Assembly: GCF_001457635.1 (NCBI RefSeq)
Contig: NZ_LN831051.1
Location: forward strand, 1,116,001 to 1,180,000
Length of the DNA: 64,000 bases
Origin: Streptococcus pneumoniae
GTDB taxonomy: Bacteria; Bacillota; Bacilli; Lactobacillales; Streptococcaceae
Reading direction: 5' to 3'
Part shown: positions 15,685-24,782 of the stretch, piece by piece
Layout: each line of letters begins with the position of its first letter
Position numbering within the stretch: position 1 is the stretch's first letter
Notes under the pieces: generated by a model
Seen by the model: the letters and a program-made list of their open reading frames with translations, nothing else
Database searches by the model: none
Told to the model about the DNA's origin: nothing
Made by a program: the position numbers and the translations under genes

Positions 15685-16362
15685 ATGATTTCAAAGAGAT
15701 TAGAATTGGTAGCTTCCTTTGTGTCACAGGGGGCTATTTTACTAGATGTGGGAAGTGACCATGCTTATCTACCTATCGAGTTGGTTGAGAGAGGCCAAAT
15801 CAAAAGCGCTATTGCAGGTGAGGTGGTGGAAGGTCCCTATCAGTCTGCGGTTAAAAATGTTGAGGCTCACGGCCTAAAGGAGAAAATCCAAGTCCGTTTA
15901 GCCAATGGCTTGGCAGCTTTTGAAGAGACTGACCAAGTGTCTGTCATTACCATTGCTGGCATGGGTGGTCGTTTGATTGCTAGGATTTTAGAAGAAGGTT
16001 TGGGGAAGTTAGCTAATGTAGAGCGTTTGATCCTCCAGCCCAATAATCGTGAAGACGACTTGCGTATCTGGCTACAGGATCATGGATTCCAGATTGTAGC
16101 AGAAAGCATCTTAGAAGAAGCTGGAAAGTTTTATGAGATTTTGGTGGTGGAAGCAGGACAAATGAAGCTATCAGCCAGTGATGTTCGCTTTGGTCCCTTC
16201 TTGTCCAAAGAAGTCAGTCCAGTATTTGTCCAAAAATGGCAAAAAGAAGCTGAGAAGCTAGAGTTCGCCCTCGGACAAATCCCAGAAAAAAATCTGGAAG
16301 AACGTCAAGTTCTAGTAGATAAGATTCAAGCTATCAAGGAGGTGCTCCATGTTAGCAAGTGA
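15685..16362 (+). CDS. trmK: tRNA (adenine(22)-N(1))-methyltransferase
   Basis: 225-aa SAM-dependent enzyme that methylates N1 of A22 in tRNA. Class I methyltransferase motif I is [13 protein letters not shown] (about 19-31), with AGEVVEGPY as motif [12 protein letters not shown] near 92 and LQPNNRED near 117; a C-terminal coiled region (165-225) completes the TrmK architecture. GAGAGAAG precedes the ATG. It overlaps the next gene by 14 nt; the trmK-nif3 pairing is widely conserved in Firmicutes. Confidence 0.92.
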   Translation: MISKRLELVASFVSQGAILLDVGSDHAYLPIELVERGQIKSAIAGEVVEGPYQSAVKNVEAHGLKEKIQVRLANGLAAFEETDQVSVITIAGMGGRLIARILEEGLGKLANVERLILQPNNREDDLRIWLQDHGFQIVAESILEEAGKFYEILVVEAGQMKLSASDVRFGPFLSKEVSPVFVQKWQKEAEKLEFALGQIPEKNLEERQVLVDKIQAIKEVLHVSK

Positions 16363-17146
16363 AGTGATCCAAGCTTATGAAGCCTTTTGCCCTCAGGAAT
16401 TTTCTATGGAGGGAGACAGCCGTGGTCTGCAAATTGGCACTTTAGACAAGGGTATCCAAAGGGTCATGGTTGCCCTCGATATTCGTGAAGAGACGGTGGC
16501 AGAGGCCATTGAAAAGGGTGTGGACTTGATTATCGTCAAGCACGCGCCTATCTTTCGTCCTATCAAGGACTTGCTTGCCAGCCGTCCGCAAAATCAGATT
16601 TACATCGACCTGATTAAGCATGATATCGCAGTTTATGTCAGCCATACCAATATTGATATCGTTGAAAATGGGCTCAATGACTGGTTTTGTCAGATGCTAG
16701 GAATCGAGGAGACGACTTATCTGCAGGAAACAGGTCCAGAACGTGGAATTGGACGTATTGGGAATATTCAGCCTCAGACATTTTGGGAATTGGCCCAACA
16801 GGTCAAGCAAGTCTTTGACCTAGATAGCCTTCGAATGGTGCATTATCAAGAGAATGATTTGCAGAAGCCTATTTCAAGAGTAGCAATTTGTGGTGGAAGC
16901 GGGCAGTCTTTCTATAAGGATGCTTTGGCAAAGGGGGCAGATGTCTATATCACTGGTGATATCTACTACCATACTGCTCAGGATATGCTGTCTGATGGCT
17001 TGTTAGCATTGGATCCAGGTCACTATATCGAAGTGCTTTTTGTGGAAAAAATCGCAGCACTCCTTACTCAATGGAAAGAGAAAAAAGGCTGGGAACTAGA
17101 GATTTTACCTAGTCAAGCATCGACCAATCCTTTCCGTCATATCTAG
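16349..17146 (+). CDS. Nif3-like dinuclear metal centre hexameric protein (YqfO family)
   Basis: 265-aa cytosolic protein of the NIF3/DUF34 family, often misnamed GTP cyclohydrolase I type 2. Metal-site motifs: [13 protein letters not shown] (about 63-75), [17 protein letters not shown] (about 98-114) and the C-terminal [12 protein letters not shown] (about 212). It lacks the extra PII-like middle domain of longer homologues. Molecular role uncertain. AAGGAGGTGCTCC gives a strong site within the end of trmK. Confidence 0.88.
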   Translation: MLASEVIQAYEAFCPQEFSMEGDSRGLQIGTLDKGIQRVMVALDIREETVAEAIEKGVDLIIVKHAPIFRPIKDLLASRPQNQIYIDLIKHDIAVYVSHTNIDIVENGLNDWFCQMLGIEETTYLQETGPERGIGRIGNIQPQTFWELAQQVKQVFDLDSLRMVHYQENDLQKPISRVAICGGSGQSFYKDALAKGADVYITGDIYYHTAQDMLSDGLLALDPGHYIEVLFVEKIAALLTQWKEKKGWELEILPSQASTNPFRHI

Positions 17147-17162
17147 TTAGAAAGTGAAGACA

Positions 17163-18266
17163 ATGAAAAAAGTTGCCATTATTGGAGCAGGAATTGTGGG
17201 AGCAACAGCTGCCTACTACCTCTCGAGAGAAAGTGACCTAGAGGTGACCGTTTTTGACCATGAGCAAGGTCAAGCCACCAAGGCCGCAGCAGGAATTATC
17301 AGTCCTTGGTTTTCCAAACGCCGTAATAAAGCCTGGTACAAGATGGCGCGCTTGGGGGCTGACTTTTATGTGGATTTATTAGCTGATTTAGAGAAATCAG
17401 GACAAAAAATCGACTTTTACCAGCGTTCGGGAGTCTTTCTCTTGAAAAAGGATGAATCCAAGTTGGAAGAACTTTATCAACTGGCCCTCCAGCGCAGAGA
17501 AGAATCTCCCTTGATAGGGCAATTAGCCATTCTGGACCAAGCTTCAGCTAATGAATTATTCCCTGGTTTGCAGGGATTTGACCGCCTGCTCTATGCTTCT
17601 GGTGGAGCGAGAGTAGATGGCCAACTCTTGGTAACTCGTCTGCTAGAAGCCAGTCATGTCAAGCTGGTCAAAGAAAAAGTGACTCTGACACTCTTATCAT
17701 CAGGCTACCAGATTGGCGAAGAGGTGTTTGATCAGGTTATTTTGGCAACGGGAGCTTGGTTGGGGGACATGTTAGAGCCTTTAGGTTATGAAGTGGATGT
17801 CCGTCCTCAAAAAGGACAACTACGAGATTATCAGCTTGCCCAAGACATGGAAGATTACCCTGTTGTCATGCCAGAAGGGGAGTGGGATTTGATTCCCTTT
17901 GCAGGTGGGAAATTATCCTTGGGCGCTACCCATGAAAATGACATGGGATTTGATTTGACGGTAGATGAACCCTTGCTCCAACAAATGGAGGAGGCGGCCT
18001 TGCCTCATTACCCAGTTTTAGCTAGAGCGACTTCAAGGGCTGAGCGTGTGGGAATCCGTGCCTATACCAGTGATTTCTCTCCCTTCTTTGGGCAGGTGCC
18101 AGAATTGGCAGGTGTCTATGCAGCCAGTGGACTAGGTTCATCAGGCCTCACAACTGGTCCTATCATTGGTTACCATCTAGCCCAACTGATCCAAGACAAG
18201 GAGTTGACCTTGGACCCTCTAAATTACCCAATTGAAAACTATGTCAAACGAGTAAAAAGCGAATAA
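17163..18266 (+). CDS. FAD-dependent oxidoreductase (DadA/glycine oxidase family)
   Basis: 367-aa flavoprotein. The N-terminal dinucleotide loop IIGAGIVGATAAYYL (residues 6-20) is followed by an acidic strand end (VTVFDHEQG) and the FAD motif GQATKAAAGIISPW. C-terminal GVYAASGLGSSGLTTGP closes the FAD site. It belongs to the DAO fold used for D-amino acids, glycine or sarcosine; substrate unknown. Either GTG 17154 or ATG 17163 could start; GAAAGTGAAG favours 17163. Follows nif3 by 16 nt, so probably the third gene of that operon. Its stop codon merges into a BOX element. Confidence 0.85.
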   Translation: MKKVAIIGAGIVGATAAYYLSRESDLEVTVFDHEQGQATKAAAGIISPWFSKRRNKAWYKMARLGADFYVDLLADLEKSGQKIDFYQRSGVFLLKKDESKLEELYQLALQRREESPLIGQLAILDQASANELFPGLQGFDRLLYASGGARVDGQLLVTRLLEASHVKLVKEKVTLTLLSSGYQIGEEVFDQVILATGAWLGDMLEPLGYEVDVRPQKGQLRDYQLAQDMEDYPVVMPEGEWDLIPFAGGKLSLGATHENDMGFDLTVDEPLLQQMEEAALPHYPVLARATSRAERVGIRAYTSDFSPFFGQVPELAGVYAASGLGSSGLTTGPIIGYHLAQLIQDKELTLDPLNYPIENYVKRVKSE

Positions 18267-18420
18267 TACTCAATGAAAATCAAAGAACAAACTAGGAAAC
18301 TAGCCGCGGGTTACTCAAAGCACTGCTTTGAGGTTGTGGATAGAACTGACGAAGTCAGTAACCATACCCATGGCAAGGCGACGTTGACGTGGTTTGAATT
18401 GGATTTTCGAAGAGTATAAG
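18265..18420 (-). repeat. BOX element (A-B-C)
   Basis: 155 bp; minus-strand order is boxA (ATACTCTTCGAAAATCC...), a boxB with GACGAAGTCAG-type arms, and boxC ending CTAGTTTGTTCTTTGATTTTC. It begins within the stop codon of the upstream gene. Confidence 0.9.
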
Positions 18421-18459
18421 CATTTTACTGAAATTTTATCAGGTAGTTTAGGATGGCAA

Positions 18460-18488
18460 ATGACATTCCCTGTCAAAAATGGTAAAAT
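18460..18488 (+). promoter_or_regulatory. galE promoter
   Basis: ATGACA, 17 nt, TAAAAT with TGG extension (18483-18488). Confidence 0.6.
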
Positions 18489-18521
18489 AAGAAAAAATAA
18501 TCTGAGAATCGAGGAAAAAAG

Positions 18522-19541
18522 ATGCAAGAAAAGATTTTGGTAACTGGTGGTGCCGGTTTTATTGGAACCCACACTGTTATTGAATTGATCCAAGCAGGCC
18601 ATCAAGTTGTTGTGGTGGATAATCTTGTCAATAGCAATCGTAAGAGTTTAGAAGTTGTTGAAAGAATCACAGGAGTTGAGATTCCTTTCTATGAGGCAGA
18701 TATTCGTGACACAGATACCCTCAGAGATATTTTCAAGCAGGAAGAACCGACTGGTGTCATTCACTTTGCTGGTTTGAAGGCTGTTGGCGAATCAACACGT
18801 ATCCCTCTTGCCTACTATGACAACAATATCGCTGGAACTGTCAGCCTTTTGAAAGCCATGGAAGAAAACAACTGTAAAAACATCATCTTCAGTTCTTCTG
18901 CGACAGTTTACGGGGATCCGCACACAGTGCCCATCTTGGAAGATTTCCCACTTTCAGTGACCAACCCATACGGTCGTACCAAGCTCATGCTAGAGGAAAT
19001 TTTGACCGATATTTACAAAGCAGACTCAGAATGGAATGTTGTCTTGCTTCGTTACTTTAACCCAATCGGAGCCCATGAGAGTGGTGATTTGGGAGAAAAT
19101 CCAAACGGTATTCCAAACAATCTCTTGCCATATGTGACTCAAGTAGCCGTTGGAAAATTAGAGCAAGTGCAAGTGTTTGGAGACGATTACGATACGGAAG
19201 ATGGAACAGGTGTTCGTGACTATATCCACGTTGTCGATTTGGCTAAGGGTCACGTTGCAGCTTTGAAAAAAATCCAAAAAGGTTCAGGACTAAACGTTTA
19301 TAACCTTGGAACTGGTAAAGGTTACTCAGTTCTTGAAATTATCCAAAACATGGAAAAAGCGGTGGGACGTCCTATTCCTTACCGCATCGTAGAACGTCGC
19401 CCAGGTGATATCGCTGCCTGCTACTCAGACCCAGCAAAAGCTAAAGCAGAACTCGGTTGGGAAGCAGAACTCGACATCACCCAAATGTGTGAAGACGCAT
19501 GGCGTTGGCAGAGCAAGCATCCAAATGGATTTGAAGACTAA
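18522..19541 (+). CDS. galE: UDP-glucose 4-epimerase
   Basis: 339-aa NAD-dependent epimerase that interconverts UDP-Glc and UDP-Gal (Leloir pathway and supply of Gal for capsule and teichoic acid). NAD loop VTGGAGFIGTHTVIEL (6-21), catalytic Ser in SSSATVYG (about 123) and Tyr/Lys in YGRTK (about 149), RYFNPIGAH and the nucleotide-binding RPGDIAACYSD near 295. Length matches GalE. GAGGAAAAAAG precedes the start. The glycosyltransferase follows 1 nt later, giving a two-gene operon. Confidence 0.94.
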   Translation: MQEKILVTGGAGFIGTHTVIELIQAGHQVVVVDNLVNSNRKSLEVVERITGVEIPFYEADIRDTDTLRDIFKQEEPTGVIHFAGLKAVGESTRIPLAYYDNNIAGTVSLLKAMEENNCKNIIFSSSATVYGDPHTVPILEDFPLSVTNPYGRTKLMLEEILTDIYKADSEWNVVLLRYFNPIGAHESGDLGENPNGIPNNLLPYVTQVAVGKLEQVQVFGDDYDTEDGTGVRDYIHVVDLAKGHVAALKKIQKGSGLNVYNLGTGKGYSVLEIIQNMEKAVGRPIPYRIVERRPGDIAACYSDPAKAKAELGWEAELDITQMCEDAWRWQSKHPNGFED

Positions 19542-19542
19542 G

Positions 19543-20508
19543 ATGATGATTTCAATCATCGTCCCTTGTTTAAACGAAGAGGAAGTACTTCCTCTTTTTT
19601 ATCAGGCTCTGGAAGCTTTACTTCCAGATTTGGAAACAGAAATCGAGTATGTCTTTGTCGATGATGGATCAAGTGATGGGACCTTGGAACTCTTAAAGGC
19701 CTATCGGGAGCAAAATCCGGCAGTCCATTATATTTCTTTCTCTCGAAATTTTGGCAAAGAAGCAGCCCTTTATGCAGGCTTGCAATATGCGACAGGAGAT
19801 TTGGTGGTGGTGATGGATGCAGACCTCCAAGATCCTCCTAGTATGTTGTTTGAGATGAAAAATGTACTAGACAAAAATGTAGACTTGGACTGCGTTGGGA
19901 CACGGAGAACTAGTCGGGAGGGAGAACCCTTCTTTCGCAGTTTCTGTGCTGTTCTCTTTTATCGCCTCATGCAAAAAATCAGCCCAGTAGCTCTGCCGTC
20001 GGGTGTCCGTGATTTTCGTATGATGAGAAGGTCTGTGGTCGATGCCATTTTAAGCTTGACTGAGTCCAATCGTTTTTCTAAGGGACTCTTTGCCTGGGTC
20101 GGCTTTAAAACCCACTATCTGGACTATCCAAATGTCGAAAGGCAGGCTGGCAAGACCAGTTGGAGTTTTAGGCAACTCTTTTTTTACTCCATTGAAGGGA
20201 TTGTTAATTTTTCAGATTTCCCTTTGACTATAGCCTTTGTAGCTGGTCTCCTATCTTGTTTTCTTTCTCTGCTGATGACCTTTTTTGTTGTGGTTCGGAC
20301 CCTCATTTTGGGCAATCCGACATCTGGTTGGACCTCTCTGATGGCTGTTATTCTCTTTCTTGGAGGCATTCAACTCTTGACCATTGGGATTCTCGGCAAG
20401 TATATCAGTAAGATTTATTTAGAGACTAAAAAAAGACCACTTTATCTTATCAAAGAAAAAAGTGACCTTCCTGATTTTACAGAAAAAAATAAAGTGAAAA
20501 GACTATAA
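19543..20508 (+). CDS. GT2-family glycosyltransferase, GtrB/DPM1-like
   Basis: 321-aa membrane glycosyltransferase. N-terminal GT-A domain: SIIVPCLNEEEVLPLF (about 3-18), FVDDGSSDGTLELL, the DxD-type VVMDADLQDPPS (about 93) and later FRMMRRSVVDAIL; C-terminal pair of helices (about 232-258 and 268-292) plus a basic tail. This is the layout of polyprenyl-phosphate glucosyl/mannosyl transferases such as GtrB. Donor sugar unknown; adjacency to galE suggests Glc or Gal. An upstream in-frame ATG would lie inside galE, so the start at 19543 is preferred. Confidence 0.87.
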   Translation: MMISIIVPCLNEEEVLPLFYQALEALLPDLETEIEYVFVDDGSSDGTLELLKAYREQNPAVHYISFSRNFGKEAALYAGLQYATGDLVVVMDADLQDPPSMLFEMKNVLDKNVDLDCVGTRRTSREGEPFFRSFCAVLFYRLMQKISPVALPSGVRDFRMMRRSVVDAILSLTESNRFSKGLFAWVGFKTHYLDYPNVERQAGKTSWSFRQLFFYSIEGIVNFSDFPLTIAFVAGLLSCFLSLLMTFFVVVRTLILGNPTSGWTSLMAVILFLGGIQLLTIGILGKYISKIYLETKKRPLYLIKEKSDLPDFTEKNKVKRL

Positions 20509-20558
20509 TTTTACATGGAAATGTGCTAAACTAGAGGGAGTGGATTATAGCCATTGAT

Positions 20559-20771
20559 TTAGGCTTCCTGGTTTCCAATCAGGGCGCGAGTTGGGCAATT
20601 TTTAACAGCCTCTAAGACATCCTGACTAGGAGAAATTTCTTTTTCCAGTTGGTCAGGGTCATCGTAAAAACGCACGATTCCATTATCGTGGTAATCAAAT
20701 AAATCAGAATAAGTTTGGCAAAGCCCACAGGCGATACATCGTTCAGGTATAAGTGTGATTTTCATGTTCAT
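20559..20771 (-). CDS. [4Fe-4S] ferredoxin
   Basis: About 70-aa electron carrier. One cluster-binding set is visible: CIACGLC near residues 11-17, with the fourth Cys in NCPTRAL near 58, as in Bacillus Fer-type ferredoxins; a second cluster is absent. ATGs at 20771 and 20765 are both possible. No ribosome site precedes them, and a good promoter (20778-20806) would place the transcript start on the ATG, hinting at leaderless translation. Divergent from the LysM gene. Confidence 0.85.
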   Translation of the reverse strand: MNMKITLIPERCIACGLCQTYSDLFDYHDNGIVRFYDDPDQLEKEISPSQDVLEAVKNCPTRALIGNQEA

Positions 20772-20777
20772 ATTTAT

Positions 20778-20806
20778 ATTGTAATAAGAAAAGTAAAAAA
20801 AAACAA
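20778..20806 (-). promoter_or_regulatory. Ferredoxin promoter
   Basis: Minus-strand TTGTTT (20801-20806), exactly 17 nt, TACAAT (20778-20783). Only 6 nt separate the -10 from the first ATG. Confidence 0.65.
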
Positions 20807-20816
20807 GGAGTAAGGT

Positions 20817-21293
20817 ATGGCAAAAGAACCGTGGCAAGAAGATATCTATGATCAAGAAGAATCAAGAGCAGAGCGTCGGCATCGAAACCACGGAGGGGCT
20901 GATAGGATGGCTAATCGTATTTTGACGATCCTAGCTAGTATTTTCTTTGTAATTGTGGTGGTGATGGTCATCGTTCTCATCTATCTATCATCGGGGGGGA
21001 GTAATCGCACAGCAGCCTTAAAAGACTTTCATGATTCTGATGCAAGTGTAGTACAAATCTCATCTTCAAGCAGTTCTCAGCCTGAGCAGAGTTCAGAGCC
21101 AGAATCTACTTCTAGTAGTTCAGAAGAAGCTGCTAATCCTGAAGGAACGATTAAAGTTCTCGCAGGAGAAGGGGAAGCAGCTATTGCCGCTCGTGCAGGA
21201 ATCTCCATTGCTCAGTTAGAGGCCTTGAATCCTGGGCACATGGCTACAGGATCTTGGTTTGCTAATCCAGGTGATGTTATAAAAATAAAATAG
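20817..21293 (+). CDS. LysM-domain membrane-anchored protein (SAG1386/EF1546 family)
   Basis: 158-aa protein. Charged N-terminal cytoplasmic part (1-35), one transmembrane helix (about 38-61, [20 protein letters not shown]), a Ser/Glu-rich linker (80-107) and a C-terminal LysM (about 113-158: [19 protein letters not shown] ... GDVIKIK) that likely contacts peptidoglycan from the outer face of the membrane. AAGGAGTAAGG marks the start. It precedes cmk by 8 nt and is probably cotranscribed. Confidence 0.85.
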
Positions 21294-21301
21294 GAGCCGA
21301 T

Positions 21302-21973
21302 ATGAAAACAATTCAAATTGCTATTGATGGTCCTGCTTCCAGCGGTAAGAGTACGGTCGCAAAGATTATTGCTAAGGATTTTGGATTCACCTACCTTGAT
21401 ACAGGAGCTATGTATCGTGCAGCGACCTATATGGCTCTTAAGAACCAATTAGGAGTTGAAGAAGTCGAAGCCCTTCTAGCCTTGTTGGACCAGCATCCAA
21501 TCAGCTTTGGACGTTCAGAAACTGGAGACCAGCTTGTTTTTGTAGGAGATGTGGATATTACCCATCCTATCCGTGAAAATGAAGTGACCAATCATGTTTC
21601 TGCTATTGCAGCAATTCCTGAAGTGCGTGAGAAACTGGTTTCTCTCCAACAAGAAATTGCCCAGCAAGGCGGGATTGTCATGGATGGTCGCGATATTGGA
21701 ACTGTTGTATTGCCACAAGCAGAATTGAAAATTTTCCTAGTAGCTTCTGTTGATGAGAGAGCAGAGCGTCGTTACAAGGAAAATATTGCCAAGGGAATTG
21801 AAACAGACCTTGAAACCCTAAAAAAGGAAATTGCTGCGCGTGACTACAAGGATAGTCATCGTGAGACTTCTCCTCTCAAACAAGCAGAGGATGCTGTCTA
21901 CCTTGATACAACTGGTTTGAACATTCAAGAAGTAGTTGAAAAAATCAAAGCAGAAGCTGAAAAAAGAATGTAA
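21302..21973 (+). CDS. cmk: Cytidylate kinase
   Basis: 223-aa (d)CMP kinase making (d)CDP from ATP and (d)CMP. P-loop [14 protein letters not shown] (about 8-21), substrate motifs [10 protein letters not shown] and [11 protein letters not shown] (about 124), and the lid region [10 protein letters not shown] and [13 protein letters not shown]. Length equals the family standard. Second gene of the LysM-cmk unit, ended by a strong terminator. Confidence 0.96.
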
Positions 21974-21980
21974 ATGTAGA

Positions 21981-22009
21981 AAAGCCGATAGATTGATATC
22001 GGTTTTTTT
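21981..22009 (+). terminator. cmk terminator
   Basis: CCGATA-GATTGA-TATCGG followed by seven T. Confidence 0.88.
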
Positions 22010-22015
22010 CTAAAT

Positions 22016-22044
22016 TTGTCAAAATGCTGATTTTAGGGTATAAT
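22016..22044 (+). promoter_or_regulatory. Promoter of the PhnA-like gene
   Basis: TTGTCA (22016-22021), 17 nt, TATAAT (22039-22044). Confidence 0.75.
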
Positions 22045-22103
22045 AGTTGCTGTTCGAGAAATTTTGATTTTCAAAGAATAGTGAATGATGATAAGGAGAA
22101 ACC

Positions 22104-22442
22104 ATGAACAATTTACCAAATTGTCCAAAATGTAACTCAGAGTATGTCTACGAAGACGGTGCCCTACTGGTTTGCCCAGAGTGTGCTCATGAGTGGAATC
22201 CTGCTGAAGTTGCAGAAGCAGAAGAAGGTCTTGTCGCTATCGATGCCAACGGAAATAAATTGACTGATGGTGATACAGTAACTCTCATCAAGGACTTGAA
22301 AGTAAAAGGTGCGCCAAAAGATTTGAAACAAGGGACGCGCGTGAAAAATATCCGCATCGTAGAAGGCGACCACAATATCGACTGTAAGATTGATGGTTTT
22401 GGTGCCATGAAACTTAAATCAGAGTTTGTGAGGAAGATTTAA
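22104..22442 (+). CDS. Zinc-ribbon alkylphosphonate-utilisation family protein (PhnA/YjdM)
   Basis: 112-aa small protein. N-terminal zinc ribbon with two CxxC pairs ([13 protein letters not shown] ... CPECAHEW) and a C-terminal SH3-like beta domain ([34 protein letters not shown]). The name comes from a historical link to phosphonate genes; no phn genes are nearby and function is unknown. AAGGAGAAACC before the ATG. Followed 2 nt later by a membrane protein. Confidence 0.85.
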   Translation: MNNLPNCPKCNSEYVYEDGALLVCPECAHEWNPAEVAEAEEGLVAIDANGNKLTDGDTVTLIKDLKVKGAPKDLKQGTRVKNIRIVEGDHNIDCKIDGFGAMKLKSEFVRKI

Positions 22443-22444
22443 GC

Positions 22445-23074
22445 ATGTTAAAACACTATAAACTTGTATTTTATAGCCGTATCTTCTTGTTTCTAGCGGC
22501 TTTTACGGGAGTTTATCTTGAAATTACTAAGCATGGTGGTTTTGGGATGCTTCTCTATTACACGGTTCTGTCCAACCTCTTGGTAACTATTTTTACCCTT
22601 TATCTTCTAAAGGTTATGAGCCGTGTAGGTGAAAATTGGCAAAGACCAAGTCTCTTGCGCTTAAAAGGTGGGGTCACCATGAGTATCATGATTACCTGTG
22701 TGATTTACCATTTCCTCTTGGCGCCCATTGCGACTAATTTCTATACCCTAGAAAATTTCCTTTGCCACTATATCGTTCCCATCTGGTTTTTAGCGGATAC
22801 CCTCTTTTTTGACAAACAGGGTCAATACAAGATTTGGGATCCAGCAGTGTGGACCATTTTACCCTTTCTGTATATGATGTTTGCTCTTTTTAATGGCTTG
22901 GTTCTAAAACTCAATATTCCAAATGCCAAGGATAATCCTTTCCCTTACTTCTTTTTGAATGTGAACAAGGGTTGGAATGTTGTGTTTAAGTGGTGTCTGA
23001 TTATCTTTGTTGCCTATATGGTAGCAGGATTTATTTTCTACTTTATCAAGCAAATCAAGAGAAAGTCATCCTAA
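22445..23074 (+). CDS. Pr6Pr-family integral membrane protein
   Basis: 209-aa protein with six hydrophobic segments (about 9-26, 33-54, 76-98, 103-120, 132-150, 177-200). Conserved polar residues sit in the membrane (YTVLSNLLVT; VIYHFLLAP; NFLCHYIVPIWFLADTLFF), a pattern of the uncharacterised Pr6Pr group. No function known. Probably cotranscribed with the PhnA-like gene. Its stop codon is the first part of a BOX element. Confidence 0.75.
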   Translation: MLKHYKLVFYSRIFLFLAAFTGVYLEITKHGGFGMLLYYTVLSNLLVTIFTLYLLKVMSRVGENWQRPSLLRLKGGVTMSIMITCVIYHFLLAPIATNFYTLENFLCHYIVPIWFLADTLFFDKQGQYKIWDPAVWTILPFLYMMFALFNGLVLKLNIPNAKDNPFPYFFLNVNKGWNVVFKWCLIIFVAYMVAGFIFYFIKQIKRKSS

Positions 23075-23189
23075 TACTCTTCGAAAATCTCTTCAAACCA
23101 CGTCAGTTTCCATCTGCAACCTCAAAACACTGTTTTGAGCAGCCTGCGGCTAGCTTCCTAGTTTGCTCTTTGATTTTCATTGAGTATAA
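23073..23189 (+). repeat. BOX element (A-C, no boxB)
   Basis: ATACTCTTCGAAAATCTC at the left, CTTTGATTTTCATTGAGTAT at the right, 117 bp. Confidence 0.92.
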
Positions 23190-23313
23190 GATACAAGGGA
23201 TTCATTTTCGAATTTAAGAAGGAGTCTACAAACCAATGAGGCTTCTTCTTTTCTTGCTTATTTGATAACTATCAAAAAAGTAGAAGATTAAGAGAAATAT
23301 AGAAAGAGATTTC

Positions 23314-24465
23314 ATGAAACAATTTTTAGAACGGGCCAGCATTTTGGCTCTCTCCCTCGTTTTGATTACCTCCTTTTCCATTTCGAGTGCCCTACCAGCC
23401 ATGTTTGACTATTATCAGGGTTATTCTAAGGAACAAATTGAGCTCTTGGTGAGCTTGCCTTCCTTTGGAATCATGATGATGTTACTGCTAAATGGTTTCT
23501 TAGAAAAAATATTTCCTGAGCGCTTACAGATTAGTTTGGGCTTGCTGATTTTATCATTGAGCGGTACAGCTCCCTTCTGGTACCAAGCCTATCCCTTTGT
23601 CTTTGGAACACGGCTTCTCTTTGGTTTGGGTCTTGGGATGATCAATGCCAAGGCCATTTCTATTATCAGTGAACGCTACCAAGGAAAAAGGCGAATTCAG
23701 ATGTTAGGGCTACGCGCTTCTGCAGAGGTCGTTGGAGCTTCTCTCATTACCTTGGCCGTCGGTCAGTTGTTGGCCTTTGGTTGGACAGCTATCTTTCTAG
23801 CCTATAGTGCTGGATTTTTGGTGCTGCCCCTTTATCTGCTCTTTGTCCCTTATGGAAAATCAAAGAAAGAAGTCAAGAAAAGAGCGAAGGAAGCAAGTCG
23901 TTTAACTCGAGAAATGAAAGGCTTGATTTTTACCTTAGCTATCGAAGCGGCAGTTGTAGTTTGTACCAATACAGCTATTACCATCCGTATTCCAAGTTTG
24001 ATGGTGGAAAGAGGATTGGGGGATGCCCAGTTATCTAGTTTTGTTCTTAGTATCATGCAGTTGATCGGGATTGTGGCTGGGGTGAGTTTTTCTTTCTTGA
24101 TTTCTATCTTTAAAGAGAAACTGCTCCTCTGGTCTGGTATTACCTTTGGCTTGGGGCAAATCGTGATTGCCTTGTCTTCATCCTTGTGGGTGGTAGTAGC
24201 AGGAAGTGTTCTGGCTGGATTTGCCTATAGTGTAGTCTTGACGACGGTCTTTCAACTTGTCTCTGAACGAATTCCAGCTAAACTCCTCAATCAAGCAACT
24301 TCATTTGCTGTATTAGGCTGTAGTTTCGGAGCCTTTACGACCCCATTCGTTCTAGGTGCAATTGGCTTACTAACTCACAATGGAATGTTGGTCTTTAGTA
24401 TCTTAGGAGGTTGGTTGATTGTAATCTCTATCTTTGTCATGTACCTACTTCAGAAGAGAGCTTAG
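23314..24465 (+). CDS. Major facilitator superfamily transporter
   Basis: 383-aa permease with 12 predicted helices. The helix 2-3 loop carries NGFLEKIFPERLQI, a loose form of the MFS A motif; GTRLLFGLGLGMINAKAI in helix 4-5 and the central cytoplasmic loop rich in Lys/Arg (YGKSKKEVKKRAKEASR) separate the two halves. Resembles the CynX/NimT drug:H+ antiporter branch, but the substrate is not predictable. No neighbour of linked function. A terminator overlaps its stop codon. Confidence 0.82.
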   Translation: MKQFLERASILALSLVLITSFSISSALPAMFDYYQGYSKEQIELLVSLPSFGIMMMLLLNGFLEKIFPERLQISLGLLILSLSGTAPFWYQAYPFVFGTRLLFGLGLGMINAKAISIISERYQGKRRIQMLGLRASAEVVGASLITLAVGQLLAFGWTAIFLAYSAGFLVLPLYLLFVPYGKSKKEVKKRAKEASRLTREMKGLIFTLAIEAAVVVCTNTAITIRIPSLMVERGLGDAQLSSFVLSIMQLIGIVAGVSFSFLISIFKEKLLLWSGITFGLGQIVIALSSSLWVVVAGSVLAGFAYSVVLTTVFQLVSERIPAKLLNQATSFAVLGCSFGAFTTPFVLGAIGLLTHNGMLVFSILGGWLIVISIFVMYLLQKRA

Positions 24466-24486
24466 GATTGATTCCTAAGTTTTTCT
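24461..24486 (+). terminator. Terminator of the MFS gene
   Basis: CTTAGGA-TTGA-TTCCTAAG with TTTTTC, including the stop codon. Confidence 0.8.
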
Positions 24487-24490
24487 TTTG

Positions 24491-24709
24491 ATACTCAATG
24501 AAAATCAAAGAGCAAACTATAGTTGATTGAGTTTGGAATAGTACGCTGTAGCTGCTAAAATATTTCTAGAAATTAATTTGACTTTCCTAATAGAGTTGTT
24601 CATATCTTATTTCAATCTACTATAGAAAGCTAGCCGCAGGTTGCTCAAAATAGTGTTTTGAGGTTGCAGATGGAAACTGACGTGGTTTGAAGAGATTTTC
24701 GAAGAGTAT
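24491..24709 (-). repeat. BOX element split by a RUP
   Basis: BOX ends lie at 24491-24519 (boxC side) and 24625-24709 (boxA side). Removing the RUP between them restores a sequence almost the same as the BOX at 23073. Confidence 0.9.
24518..24624. mobile_element. RUP element inserted in a BOX
   Basis: 107 bp, ends TATAGTTGATTGAG and TTTCAATCTACTATA, flanked by a TA duplication at the BOX target AAACTAGGAAGC. Non-autonomous IS630-type unit. Confidence 0.9.
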
Positions 24710-24746
24710 GAGATTTTTATACCCATACAATATTTGTTTTAGGTCC

Positions 24747-24775
24747 TTGTTTACAGACTAATTTCTTGATAAAAT
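24747..24775 (+). promoter_or_regulatory. truA promoter
   Basis: TTGTTT, 17 nt, TAAAAT (24770-24775); the start codon follows 7 nt later. Confidence 0.55.
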
Positions 24776-24782
24776 AGAGGCT

